Assembly (NCBI GenBank): GCA_902362715.1
Contig: CABIXN010000005.1
Span: 204,632-268,631 of the forward strand
DNA: 64,000 nt
Reading direction: 5' to 3'
Source of the DNA: Lachnospiraceae bacterium
GTDB lineage: Bacteria; Bacillota; Clostridia; Lachnospirales; Lachnospiraceae
Shown here: positions 34,064-42,693 of the stretch, piece after piece
Layout of the letters: every line of letters starts with the position of its first letter
Numbering within the stretch: the stretch's first letter is position 1
Translations under genes and position numbers: made by a program
The notes under the pieces: generated by a model
What the model was told of the DNA's origin: nothing
The model's database searches: none
The model's input: the letters and a program-made list of their open reading frames with translations, nothing else

Positions 34064-34127
34064 GTGATACTGTTACTAAGTGATACTATTGCTAAGTGAT
34101 GCTATTGCTAAGTGATACTGTCACTAA
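34064..34127 (+). repeat. Four tandem 16-bp repeats upstream of the PucR-type gene
   Basis: Four consecutive units of GTGATACTATTGCTAA with one to three substitutions each. The last unit makes the perfect dyad AGTGA-TACTG-TCACT. The array ends 24 nt before the start codon of the next gene and could be an operator array or a slippage-prone spacer. Confidence 0.8.
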
Positions 34128-34151
34128 GAAAATACACAAAGGATCCCTGCC

Positions 34152-35708
34152 ATGAAACTTACACTTGAAATGCTTTTATATTTTACTTCTGATATTGAGT
34201 CTGTCATTCTAAAAACCTCAAAGTTTTCCGATGGTTTCACCAACGCAAAGCTCCTCTCAGTAAATCAGCCCATCCGGGAAGAATATTTATATATCGGATA
34301 TCTCTCGGATATTTTAAACAAAAAGACTCTTCTTCATAACCGTATTACCGTATTTGCGGTTAATGATACCCCAGAGGACTGTCAGGAACCTGATTTTTCT
34401 TCTCTTGACTGTGGACTCATATTGGCTAAAAATACAACGGATATCTTTTACATTATGAACCGCATGGTAGAGTCTTTCAGCTTTGCAGCCGGGTGGGACA
34501 AGGATATGCACATTGCAGCCTTAGAAGGCCGCCCGCTCCAGAACTTAATTGATATCAGCGAAGATATTTTAAAAAATCCTTTGATTATTTTCGATCCCAG
34601 CTTTACCGTTATTGCACATACCAAACACATTCCATGCGAATATGAAGGGTTCAAAAGGACACTGGAAAAGGGATACACCGATGCCGAAACTATGGATCAT
34701 GTCCGCCACAGAAATATATTTAAAAAACTGAAAAAGAACCGGCCCCTTATCGCCCCTTCAGCTTCATCAGATGAACTTGTTAATATCTACTACGCTTTTT
34801 ACTCTGGGAAAACACTCCTTGGATACGCCTGTCTCTTTTTTAATAAGCTGCAGCCGCCCCGGGGATACCTGGATCTGCTGGGTCTGTTTAACGAAAATAT
34901 AAACCTCTGTATGAAACGGGATTTCGCCAATCAAAGATACGGCCGGATGATGTATGAAACCTTTCTTGTAAATCTTCTGGATGCAAGGGGGCTCTCCAGA
35001 GAGCAGCTGGCGGAGCAAAGTAAAAATATTGACTGCCTGCCGGTAAACACCCGGTATGTACTTGGAGTCATTCAGTTTGAACGCAGTCAAAAGCCTCCTC
35101 TAACCTATCTGGCCCGCATTCTGGGGGCGGAAATGTGGGATGGCAGACCATTTATTTATCATCAGAGCATCTGTATCGTAAAGTCTCTTGAAAAATCCCA
35201 TTCAAAAGATATTCTTTCAATGCTTCAGTTTCAAAGGATAGAAAAACTGATTGGAAATTTCAGCTTTCATATGGGCATCAGCAACGTTTTTGATGATCTT
35301 ATGGATTTAAAATATGCCTATCGCCAGGCCTCATCCGCAATTGTCTATGGAAAAAGATCCGGAAAAATATGCAGTCTTTTTAAAGACCATTCTTATGAGT
35401 ACCTGCTGGCCAATGCAGAAGACCAGATGCCTCTGACCTTTCTCCAGCCGGATTTTTATAAAGATCTGAAAATATATGATCAGAAAAACGGTTCCCGCTG
35501 CCTGCAAACCATTCTCACCTACTACGAATGCAGCTGTAACGCCACTCATGCCGGTCAGAAATTATTTGTTCACAGGAACACCGTGCGCAATATTGTGCAG
35601 TTTGTTTCTGAAAAATGGGAACTAGATCTTGAAAATACCGAAATCAAAAAGCTCTTTCTTTTATCCGGACTGATAGATCAATATAATAAGAGCTCTGAGA
35701 AGAAATAA
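34152..35708 (+). CDS. PucR/CdaR-type transcriptional regulator
   Basis: 518 residues. The C-terminal HTH_30 domain (about 440-510) shows LQTILTYYECSCNATHAGQK, followed by LFVHRNTVRNIVQFVSEKW, the PucR/CdaR signature. Before it are a GGDEF-like/CdaR regulatory region (YAYRQASSAIVYGKRSG) and an N-terminal region without a recognisable domain. Family members activate catabolic operons (purine, sugar diacid, amino acid) in response to substrate. It is co-oriented with the FAD oxidoreductase and ferredoxin genes that start 180 nt later, the likely targets. AAAGGAT lies 7 nt before the ATG. It stands directly behind a 4 x 16-bp repeat array. Confidence 0.85.
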   Translation: MKLTLEMLLYFTSDIESVILKTSKFSDGFTNAKLLSVNQPIREEYLYIGYLSDILNKKTLLHNRITVFAVNDTPEDCQEPDFSSLDCGLILAKNTTDIFYIMNRMVESFSFAAGWDKDMHIAALEGRPLQNLIDISEDILKNPLIIFDPSFTVIAHTKHIPCEYEGFKRTLEKGYTDAETMDHVRHRNIFKKLKKNRPLIAPSASSDELVNIYYAFYSGKTLLGYACLFFNKLQPPRGYLDLLGLFNENINLCMKRDFANQRYGRMMYETFLVNLLDARGLSREQLAEQSKNIDCLPVNTRYVLGVIQFERSQKPPLTYLARILGAEMWDGRPFIYHQSICIVKSLEKSHSKDILSMLQFQRIEKLIGNFSFHMGISNVFDDLMDLKYAYRQASSAIVYGKRSGKICSLFKDHSYEYLLANAEDQMPLTFLQPDFYKDLKIYDQKNGSRCLQTILTYYECSCNATHAGQKLFVHRNTVRNIVQFVSEKWELDLENTEIKKLFLLSGLIDQYNKSSEKK

Positions 35709-35772
35709 GGCTTTCACCAGAATAAGGCTTTTTCTGCGATATCAAACACGCAGCAGAGCATCAAACATTCGC

Positions 35773-35787
35773 TGTGCACTCTGCACA
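35773..35787. promoter_or_regulatory. Dyad TGTGCA-3-TGCACA upstream of the flavoprotein gene
   Basis: Perfect 6-bp inverted repeat with a 3-nt centre, 102 nt before the start codon. Candidate regulator site, possibly for the PucR-type protein. Confidence 0.3.
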
Positions 35788-35813
35788 ATTCATACCTTTC
35801 AAAACAAAAAATC

Positions 35814-35829
35814 ATGACGCCGCCGTCAT
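35814..35829. promoter_or_regulatory. Dyad ATGACG-4-CGTCAT upstream of the flavoprotein gene
   Basis: Perfect 6-4-6 inverted repeat located about 30 nt upstream of a TATACT -10-like box (near 35863), a position suitable for an activator. Confidence 0.4.
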
Positions 35830-35888
35830 AAACAACGTCTCTTTTCAATGCTATACTGATCCCAGCATTACACGAAAGGAGATCGTAT

Positions 35889-37445
35889 ATGAACAAAATA
35901 ATTGAGGCAGATGTTGTAGTAATGGGCAGCGGCGTTGCCGGAATGGGGGCAGCTTACAAACTGGCAAATGCCGGCGGATTAAAGATCGCCGTATTTGAAA
36001 AATATCCTGCACAGGGAGGGGCCGTTTCTAACTGTCCTATGTGCTTTTGCTCCACACCGGATACTCCGGAAGCACAGAAAAGCGCTTATGAGGTACTGGC
36101 CCGTTTCTCAAACTACAGTGCCAATATGGGACTTATCAGCAAAGTGGTAAAATATTCTTCCGAATTTCCAGATCTGTTTTTAAACAAACTGAAAATCGAA
36201 GCACCTATGGTAGTAAACAGGGATCCTGCTGACTACGGCAATCAGCGGGGCTATACAATGGGGCACGCAAATGGTCTGGACGTGGGAGATATCTATTTTA
36301 TCAACGGCCGCGGAAAAGGCCACGGCATGGCTCTGGCTCTCTTAAGACTCCGCTTTATGCTGGAAAAACAAGGGGTTGATTTTTATTTTTCAACACCAAT
36401 TAAAAAAATTATAAGAGATGAGAAAACCGGAAAAATCACCGGTGCAGTTGCCTATGAAAAAGACGGCAGCCCCATTGATATCAAATGCAAAGCTCTGGTT
36501 GTTGCATCCGGCGGCATCAGCGGCAATATAGAAATGATGAAAGAAGAAGGCGTTCTCAACACAAAATTTGAAGACGCCTACAAAGATGGCGGTCAGGTAT
36601 TAATTACATTTCCTGACAGCTGCCAGGACGGCGACGGTCAGAAGGCTGTCTGGGAAATCGGCGGCAAAAAAACCGGTATGGTTATCAGCGCAGATCCCCA
36701 GGTTCCAAATCCCGGCGTCCGCATTGGACCAAATACCCCGTGGCTGAACGCAAACCAGGTGAAAATTATTACAGAACAGCCATATCTGCGTGTCAATGAG
36801 CTTGGTAAACGTTTCATAAATGAAGAAATGGCCAGCAATCACACTGCCATTTCAACGGCCATTATTGAAAACAACACAAACATGGCCTGTTACATGATAT
36901 TTGACGAAGACACTGCAAACTCCTTAAGCAAAGGTGTAGAAGACGGATACGTCTACTTTATTTTTAAAGGGGTAGCCATTCAGAACATTCGTGGACAGAT
37001 GGATGAAGCCATTGCAAAAGGCAACCGGCATATGTGCCACTTCGACACTATCCATGAAGTCTGCGAATATATGGGCATCCATGAAGAAGGGCTTAGAAAA
37101 ACCCTTGAGCGCTACAACAAAGCCGCTGAAACAGGCTTAGATGAAGATTTTAAAACCAATCCGAAATATATCAAACCGGTACGGGAAGAAAGCGGCCATA
37201 TCTACTGCTTCCGGATCCTTTCAGGTGGATACGACACTCTGGGCGGTCTGGCTATTGATGAAAATGCCAATGTCATTGACAAAAACAATCTTCCAATTGA
37301 AGGATTATTTGCCGGCGGCGATATGGCAGCCGCAAGCCTTTACGGAAACCCGCCTTCCAATGCCGGAGGCGCTGTATTTGGATCTATGCCTATAGGAATG
37401 CTGGCAGGTGACTCCGCCGCAGCATATGTGAAAGGAGCGTTATAA
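35889..37445 (+). CDS. FAD-dependent oxidoreductase (fumarate reductase flavoprotein-like)
   Basis: 518 residues of the FAD_binding_2 class. The N-terminal dinucleotide motif is VVVMGSGVAGMGAAYKLANAG followed by VFEKYPAQGG, given by G15, G17 and G20 (approximate) and E37. The C-terminal FAD-contact segment is GGLAIDENANVID, IEGLFAGGDMAAASLYG and NPPSNAGGAVFGSM. Such enzymes reduce C=C bonds of fumarate, urocanate or other enoates. No N-terminal FMN or heme domain and no twin-arginine signal are present, so it is cytoplasmic. A 62-residue ferredoxin follows 2 nt later and probably passes electrons to it. The substrate cannot be read from sequence. AAGGAG precedes the ATG. Confidence 0.87.
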   Translation: MNKIIEADVVVMGSGVAGMGAAYKLANAGGLKIAVFEKYPAQGGAVSNCPMCFCSTPDTPEAQKSAYEVLARFSNYSANMGLISKVVKYSSEFPDLFLNKLKIEAPMVVNRDPADYGNQRGYTMGHANGLDVGDIYFINGRGKGHGMALALLRLRFMLEKQGVDFYFSTPIKKIIRDEKTGKITGAVAYEKDGSPIDIKCKALVVASGGISGNIEMMKEEGVLNTKFEDAYKDGGQVLITFPDSCQDGDGQKAVWEIGGKKTGMVISADPQVPNPGVRIGPNTPWLNANQVKIITEQPYLRVNELGKRFINEEMASNHTAISTAIIENNTNMACYMIFDEDTANSLSKGVEDGYVYFIFKGVAIQNIRGQMDEAIAKGNRHMCHFDTIHEVCEYMGIHEEGLRKTLERYNKAAETGLDEDFKTNPKYIKPVREESGHIYCFRILSGGYDTLGGLAIDENANVIDKNNLPIEGLFAGGDMAAASLYGNPPSNAGGAVFGSMPIGMLAGDSAAAYVKGAL

Positions 37446-37447
37446 TT

Positions 37448-37636
37448 ATGAAAATTGAACTTGCGGATTACTGTATCAGATGTGGTCTCTGCGAAGATCT
37501 CTATCCTGATCTCTATAAAAGAAACTATGAAGAGCACTGTATGGATGTATTGTACGAGGAAATCCCTCCGGAATTAGAAGAACGGGCTGCACAGTCAGCA
37601 GCTGACTGCGCCGTTGCGGCTATTCGCTTAAAATAA
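37448..37636 (+). CDS. Small single-cluster [4Fe-4S] ferredoxin
   Basis: 62 residues with C9-x2-C12-x2-C15 (CIRCGLCEDLYP) and a distant C54 (DCAVAAI), the pattern of monocluster [4Fe-4S] ferredoxins. An extra C31 could form a disulfide. The usual proline after the last cysteine is alanine here. It is acidic, as expected of an electron carrier. The ATG lies 2 nt after the flavoprotein stop and AAAGGAG lies about 10 nt upstream, inside the end of that gene. It is probably the electron donor of the flavoprotein. Confidence 0.88.
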   Translation: MKIELADYCIRCGLCEDLYPDLYKRNYEEHCMDVLYEEIPPELEERAAQSAADCAVAAIRLK

Positions 37637-37671
37637 ATATTTTTTCAGATACAGAAAACAAAAATCAAGCA

Positions 37672-37710
37672 GGGAGATTTCCACCATCAAGGAAATCTCC
37701 CTTTGCCTTT
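37672..37710. terminator. Bidirectional intrinsic terminator
   Basis: An 11-bp perfect stem GGGAGATTTCC (37672-37682) / GGAAATCTCCC (37691-37701) with an 8-nt loop sits between the converging ferredoxin and malic enzyme genes. T-rich sequence follows on both strands. Confidence 0.85.
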
Positions 37711-37737
37711 CTCAATATTTTATATCCCTTTGAAGTC

Positions 37738-38889
37738 TTAGGATAAGTATTTTTTTACAGCATTGCTCACTGCCTCCGGCACCCGCTCATCAAATGCCTC
37801 CGTAAGAATATAATCTTCCCTCAGCTCCTCCTCTGACACAAGGTCCGCCACTGCCTGGGCTGCCGCCAGCTTCATCTCATCTGTAATCTGTCTGGCCCGC
37901 CCTTCCAAAGCCCCTTTAAAAATTCCGGGAAATACCAGGACATTATTAACCTGGTTTGGAAAATCACTGCGGCCGGTGCCAACCACCCTGGCTCCTGCTT
38001 CTTTTGCCTCATGAGGCATAATCTCAGGCGTTGGATTTGCCATGGCAAACAAAATCGCATCTTTCTTCATGGCTGCTGCCATCTCTTTATTTACAATCCC
38101 GGGAGCAGATACCCCCACGAAAATATCAGCGCCTTTTAACGCGTCGGCCAGCGTTCCTTCCCTATCAGACCTGTTGGTGCTCTTTAGCATTTCTTTCTGC
38201 ATCCAGTTTAATCCTGTTGACTTGCTGCACAAAATTCCATGGATATCACACATCAATACATCCAAAAATCCATATTTCAGGAGCAATTTGGCAATGGCGA
38301 TTCCTGCGGATCCGGCTCCATTGATTACCACTGTGCAGGCTTCCTTTTCTTTTCCCACCACTTTCAGGGCATTGATGATTCCGGCAAGTACTATGATAGC
38401 CGTTCCATGCTGATCGTCATGAAATACCGGAATGTCCAGTTCCCGTTTCAGCCGCTCCTCGATTTCAAAACATCTGGGTGCAGAAATGTCTTCCAGATTA
38501 ATACCGCCGAAAGCAGGCGCCACCGCCTTTACCACCCGGATAATCTCCTCAGTATCCTGGGTATCCAGACAGAGCGGAACCGCATTGACGCCGCCAAATT
38601 CCTTAAACAGCACTGCTTTCCCTTCCATAACCGGCAGGGCAGCTTTAGCGCCTATGTTGCCCAATCCCAGTACCGCGCTTCCGTCCGATACAACGGCAAT
38701 GGTATTTCCCTTCATGGTATATCGGCAGACCTGCTTCTCATCTTCCGCTATTTTTCTGCAGGGCTCGGCCACCCCCGGCGTATAAGCAAGAGCCAGGTCT
38801 TCCCTTGTCCTGACGGACGCTTTTGCTTTGATTTCCAGCTTTCCTTTCCATTGTTCATGAAGCATCAGGGCTTTTTCATTGACTGTCAT
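37738..38889 (-). CDS. Malic enzyme, NAD(P)-dependent oxaloacetate-decarboxylating type
   Basis: 383 residues, the short bacterial malic enzyme form. Landmarks are AYTPGVAEPC with catalytic Tyr, VVSDGSAVLGLGNIGAKAALPVMEGKA (metal/substrate region, abbreviated SDGSAVLGLGNIG), HDDQHGTAIIVLAG (metal-binding Asp pair) and the Rossmann VINGAGSAGIAIAKLL. It converts malate to pyruvate and CO2 with reduction of NAD(P)+. It is the last gene of the - strand citF-citE-TRAP operon, 14 nt after a D-2-hydroxyacid dehydrogenase gene. The ATG at 38889 (AAGGA 9 nt upstream) is preferred over the GTG at 38895. Confidence 0.92.
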   Translation of the reverse strand: MTVNEKALMLHEQWKGKLEIKAKASVRTREDLALAYTPGVAEPCRKIAEDEKQVCRYTMKGNTIAVVSDGSAVLGLGNIGAKAALPVMEGKAVLFKEFGGVNAVPLCLDTQDTEEIIRVVKAVAPAFGGINLEDISAPRCFEIEERLKRELDIPVFHDDQHGTAIIVLAGIINALKVVGKEKEACTVVINGAGSAGIAIAKLLLKYGFLDVLMCDIHGILCSKSTGLNWMQKEMLKSTNRSDREGTLADALKGADIFVGVSAPGIVNKEMAAAMKKDAILFAMANPTPEIMPHEAKEAGARVVGTGRSDFPNQVNNVLVFPGIFKGALEGRARQITDEMKLAAAQAVADLVSEEELREDYILTEAFDERVPEAVSNAVKKYLS

Positions 38890-38902
38890 CTTCACACATC
38901 CT

Positions 38903-39844
38903 TTACATTACATTCTGAGGCGTCCCGTTCAGATATTTAGCTGCATTTTCAAATGCGATAACTGCTCTTTTGATCATAGCTTCCCTGCTGGCAAACGCCA
39001 CATGAGGAGCAAGAACCGTATTTTTAGCAGTTACCAGGGGATGGCTCTTTGAAATAGGCGGTTCTGTTTCAAACACATCAATACAAGCACCTGCAATTTT
39101 TTCGCTGTTTAACGCATCCACCAGGGCCTGGCTGTCTATAACAGGTCCCCGCGCCGTATTAATCAATACGGCATTGGATTTCATCTTTGCAATCTTTTCC
39201 GCTCCAATCAGCCCCCGGGTCTCTGAATTGGAAGGTACATGAATAGATATGATATCGCTCTCTGCCATCAATTCATCCAGAGAAACATACTGTACCGGCA
39301 CCGTCTCCTTTCTGCTCCGGCTGTATGCCAGTACCTGGCATCCAAATGCCGCCGCAATTTCTGCAACCCGGCTGCCGATGGCTCCTGTTCCAATGACGCC
39401 AAACTTCTTTCCCTCCAGCTCGCATCCGATGAGTCCATCCTTGGTTCCTTCATTTCTTGCCTCACGATCACAGGCCGCCAGATTCCGGTACAGCATAATA
39501 AGCATACCGAATACCAGATCCGAAACCGCCGCTGTAGAATAACCCGCACAGTTGCATACCATTACGCCATTTTGATCACATGCATCCCTGGCAATATGAT
39601 CAATTCCTGTAAAAGCTACAGAAAGTAATTTTAATCTGCGCCATCCATGGATAACCTGCTCATTGATGGGATTATTGGCGGTAACAATAATCTCGGCATC
39701 TTTTCCCCGCTCAATAAGTTCTTCTGTGTCCGTGGTCTTGGTATCGTAATATACAATTTCCACAGAATCCTTCAGCGCACTGTGAGCCATATGTAAAAGT
39801 CTGTCCCGCTCAACTCCCAGCGGCTCGATGATTACTAATTTCAT
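38903..39844 (-). CDS. D-2-hydroxyacid dehydrogenase
   Basis: 313 residues of the D-isomer-specific 2-hydroxyacid dehydrogenase family. The NAD-binding motif is FGVIGTGAIGSRVAEIAAAFG (G-x-G-x2-G). The catalytic Arg lies in LINTARGPVIDSQAL, the Glu in FETEPPI and the His in APHVAFAS. It reduces 2-oxo acids (pyruvate, glyoxylate, hydroxypyruvate or longer) to D-2-hydroxyacids or the reverse. It lies between a second, divergent paralogue (27 nt upstream) and malic enzyme. Substrate within the operon is unknown. Confidence 0.88.
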   Translation of the reverse strand: MKLVIIEPLGVERDRLLHMAHSALKDSVEIVYYDTKTTDTEELIERGKDAEIIVTANNPINEQVIHGWRRLKLLSVAFTGIDHIARDACDQNGVMVCNCAGYSTAAVSDLVFGMLIMLYRNLAACDREARNEGTKDGLIGCELEGKKFGVIGTGAIGSRVAEIAAAFGCQVLAYSRSRKETVPVQYVSLDELMAESDIISIHVPSNSETRGLIGAEKIAKMKSNAVLINTARGPVIDSQALVDALNSEKIAGACIDVFETEPPISKSHPLVTAKNTVLAPHVAFASREAMIKRAVIAFENAAKYLNGTPQNVM

Positions 39845-39871
39845 AAAAACATCCTTTCTTCTTCACTTTCT

Positions 39872-40855
39872 TCAATACCGTTTTTTCATATTGATCTCAT
39901 TAATCAAAGGCTTTCCTCTTTCATACAGCCTGAGATTTTCGCAGAACATATGGACCGCCCGGTCTATATACGCTCTGCTGTCCGCCGCACAGTGAGGGGT
40001 GATAATCACATTTTCCATATCCCAAAGCACGCTGTCTTTCGCCAGAGGTTCCTCTTCAACGGTATCTAAAGCCGCTCCTCCGATCTGGCCGCACTCCAGC
40101 GCCTGGATCAGGTCCTCTTCCTTTACCACCGGCCCTCTGGCAATATTGATTAAAACCGCTGTGGGCTTCATAATCCTAAATTTTTCTCGCCCAAATAAAT
40201 GTCTGGTCTCATCCGTGAGAGGCAGGACCACAATTACAAAGTCTGACTGCGCCAGCACAGTGTCCAGCTCCTCATTGGAAAATACCTCATCAAAATATGT
40301 CAGGGGCGTGACGGTCCGCTTTACCCCCAATACACGCATCCCCAGGGACTTTGATAATTTTGCAATCTCACATCCAATGGCTCCCGCCCCTATGATTCCA
40401 ACGGTCATGCCTTCTGCCTCCAGGGGCTGGATGTCAAACTTCTTATCCCAGATATGTTTCATCTGCCGCCTGTAAAGCTCCTGGGAATTGCGCATAAAAC
40501 TGATCATATATCCAATGGTAGTGAGTGCCATGGTTTTTCCATGGATGCCTTTCGCATTGGTCAATCTCACAGGAAGATGGCTGATGGGACCGTCCATAAT
40601 AGGATTTACTCCTGCGGAAAAAGACTGGATCCATCTTAAATTCGCAGACCGGGCACAGTATTGTTCCGGCATAGGGCCGCTTCCTCCCCAGAGAAACAGT
40701 ACCTCCGCATCGTATCCCCGCTCTATTGCCTCATCCTCACTGCCGCACCAGTATACCCTGCCTGTTATGCACGCCTGGATCTTTCTGATATGCTCCTTTG
40801 TTATCACCATGGGCGTCAGATCACTTTCTTTGTACATTACTAGAACATCTGCCAT
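39872..40855 (-). CDS. D-2-hydroxyacid dehydrogenase, second copy
   Basis: 327 residues of the same family as the downstream neighbour but clearly different in sequence. It has MTVGIIGAGAIGCEIAKLSKS (GxGxxG), LINIARGPVVKEEDL (Arg), DTVEEEPLA (Glu) and ITPHCAADS (His). It resembles the glyoxylate/hydroxypyruvate-reductase-like group by eye. AAGGAG 6 nt before the ATG. It directly follows the TRAP permease gene dctM with a 12-nt gap, tying the dehydrogenase to the transported acid. Confidence 0.88.
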   Translation of the reverse strand: MADVLVMYKESDLTPMVITKEHIRKIQACITGRVYWCGSEDEAIERGYDAEVLFLWGGSGPMPEQYCARSANLRWIQSFSAGVNPIMDGPISHLPVRLTNAKGIHGKTMALTTIGYMISFMRNSQELYRRQMKHIWDKKFDIQPLEAEGMTVGIIGAGAIGCEIAKLSKSLGMRVLGVKRTVTPLTYFDEVFSNEELDTVLAQSDFVIVVLPLTDETRHLFGREKFRIMKPTAVLINIARGPVVKEEDLIQALECGQIGGAALDTVEEEPLAKDSVLWDMENVIITPHCAADSRAYIDRAVHMFCENLRLYERGKPLINEINMKKRY

Positions 40856-40867
40856 AACTTTCTCCTT

Positions 40868-42163
40868 CTAACCTGTGATCCACAGTGTCAGCTGCGGTAT
40901 AAACGTGATCAGGAGCAATACTGCAATCATGGATATAATAAACGGGAAAATCGCCTTCACCAGCTTCTGCATGGATACTCCTGATACTGACATCCCCGTA
41001 AACAGACACGTCCCAAAGGGCGGCGTTACAAATCCTATGCAGACTGCTGTACACATTACGATACCAAACTGCAGTGAACTGATTCCCAGCTGCTGGATTA
41101 CAGGCAGGAACATCGGAATCGTAATCAGCAGAATAGGAGTGGCATCCATAATGCATCCCATAATCAGCAGAATAACCAGAATAATAATCAGTATCACATA
41201 TTTATTATCTGAAACTCCAAGCAGCGTATTTACCAGCATCTGAGGCAGCTGGGCATAGGATATAACAAAGGCAAACAACGCTGCTCCTGCTACAATAAAC
41301 ATAATATTGGCGGTTCCTCTGGCTGACTGAAACAGGATTTCCGGAATATCCCTGATTCGGATTTCCTTATATACAAAAATTCCGATAACCAGAGAATACA
41401 ATACCGCAAGCACCGCAGACTCTGTGGGGGTACAAATCCCGGAATAAATGGAGCCCAGAATAATCACTGGGGAACCGATAGCCGGAACTGCTTTCAGCAA
41501 TGCCTTTAAAAAGGTCCCCAAATGAAATTTTTCACGTACTCCGTCTTTCCCGGCAGGGATTCCCTTCCATCCCCTTCTGCGGCAGATAAACCAGGCAACG
41601 ATCCCCAGGCCCACAGCCATATAAATACCTGCAGGCACCCCCATCAAATATAAATCTGTCAGGGATACATTGGTATTTACCGCATATATAATCATCGCAG
41701 TAGACGGAGGGATGATGGGTCCTAATACCGCCCCCGCCGAAAATACTGCAGTGGAAAATTCCCTGCTGTAGCCGGCCTCCAGCATATAGGGAAGCATAAT
41801 GGCTCCTATGGTGATACAGCATGCCATGGCAGATCCTGTCATAGCTGCAAAGATAGCGCAGACAACGATAGTAACCAGCGCCAGTCCTCCCGTTGCATTT
41901 CCAATAGCTAAATTGCAGACATTTACCAGCCTTTTTGCGATTCCGCCTTTAGCCATCAAATCTCCTGCCAGAATAAAAAACGGAATGCACATCAGCGCTG
42001 TCACGTCGCACCCGGAAAACAGCCGCTGTACCACGGTCATAGCCGGAATGCCCTCCAGCACAAAGAACAGGATTGCGGAAAGCCCCAGTGTTGCCGCCAC
42101 GGGTACACCGATCAGCAGAAGCACCAGTGCCACCACCAGGAAAATAATAATGCTGGCTGTCAT
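40868..42163 (-). CDS. dctM: TRAP transporter large permease subunit (DctM-type)
   Basis: 431 residues, about 12 hydrophobic segments, with IPFFILAGDLMAKGGIAKRL, GPIIPPSTAMIIYA and FVTPPFGTCLFTG, all typical DctM motifs. It forms the Na+-coupled channel of a tripartite ATP-independent periplasmic-type transporter for organic acids. It overlaps the dctQ stop by 4 nt (ATGA). The D-2-hydroxyacid dehydrogenase gene follows 12 nt later. Confidence 0.94.
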   Translation of the reverse strand: MTASIIIFLVVALVLLLIGVPVAATLGLSAILFFVLEGIPAMTVVQRLFSGCDVTALMCIPFFILAGDLMAKGGIAKRLVNVCNLAIGNATGGLALVTIVVCAIFAAMTGSAMACCITIGAIMLPYMLEAGYSREFSTAVFSAGAVLGPIIPPSTAMIIYAVNTNVSLTDLYLMGVPAGIYMAVGLGIVAWFICRRRGWKGIPAGKDGVREKFHLGTFLKALLKAVPAIGSPVIILGSIYSGICTPTESAVLAVLYSLVIGIFVYKEIRIRDIPEILFQSARGTANIMFIVAGAALFAFVISYAQLPQMLVNTLLGVSDNKYVILIIILVILLIMGCIMDATPILLITIPMFLPVIQQLGISSLQFGIVMCTAVCIGFVTPPFGTCLFTGMSVSGVSMQKLVKAIFPFIISMIAVLLLITFIPQLTLWITG

Positions 42164-42663
42164 TTTACTTCCCCTCCTTTCCCTTTGGTAAGTTTCACAA
42201 TATCATCCACGATACGGTAAAAATATGCATAGGTCAGCAGGGCAAAGGCCACCGGGAACACAAGGTAGGGGAATACCATGCTGAGTCCTGTATTTGCAGA
42301 CTTAGACAGGCTTGCAATACTCATCTGCATAATGCCATACTTGAGCACAATAACAACAAATACAAGACCTGCCCCGTGCTGAATCAGCTCCAGGATCTGT
42401 TTGTGCCTCTGCCTTTTCAGCAGATCTTCCAGTACCGACACCTTCACATGCTCTAGATTCAATGCGATATAAGCGGCTCCCAGAAACACCGCCCAGATCA
42501 TAATGTAACGTGCCGTTTCTTCTGTCCAGGAAAAACCCATCTTAAAAAGATAGCGCCCGAATATCTGCATAGATAGTGTAATCGTCATATATGCGAAGCA
42601 AACAACCAGGGCTGTCTTTAATGCCGCTGATACTATCTTATTCGTCTTTTGAAGTAACTTCAT
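42160..42663 (-). CDS. dctQ: TRAP transporter small permease subunit (DctQ-type)
   Basis: 167 residues with four hydrophobic segments and the conserved SWTEETARYIMIWAVFLGAA loop of DctQ. It bridges the substrate-binding protein and DctM. GAGGTG lies upstream of the ATG, and the gene lies 30 nt downstream of dctP. Confidence 0.9.
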   Translation of the reverse strand: MKLLQKTNKIVSAALKTALVVCFAYMTITLSMQIFGRYLFKMGFSWTEETARYIMIWAVFLGAAYIALNLEHVKVSVLEDLLKRQRHKQILELIQHGAGLVFVVIVLKYGIMQMSIASLSKSANTGLSMVFPYLVFPVAFALLTYAYFYRIVDDIVKLTKGKGGEVK

Positions 42664-42693
42664 AACCTACACCTCATTCATAATCCCAAAATC

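Noticed and set aside
34064..34127. CRISPR array
   Set aside because: The units are contiguous 16-mers without spacers and no cas genes are present.
38239..38940. 233-residue + strand ORF opposite malic enzyme
   Set aside because: Antisense shadow of a well-conserved enzyme, no start signals.
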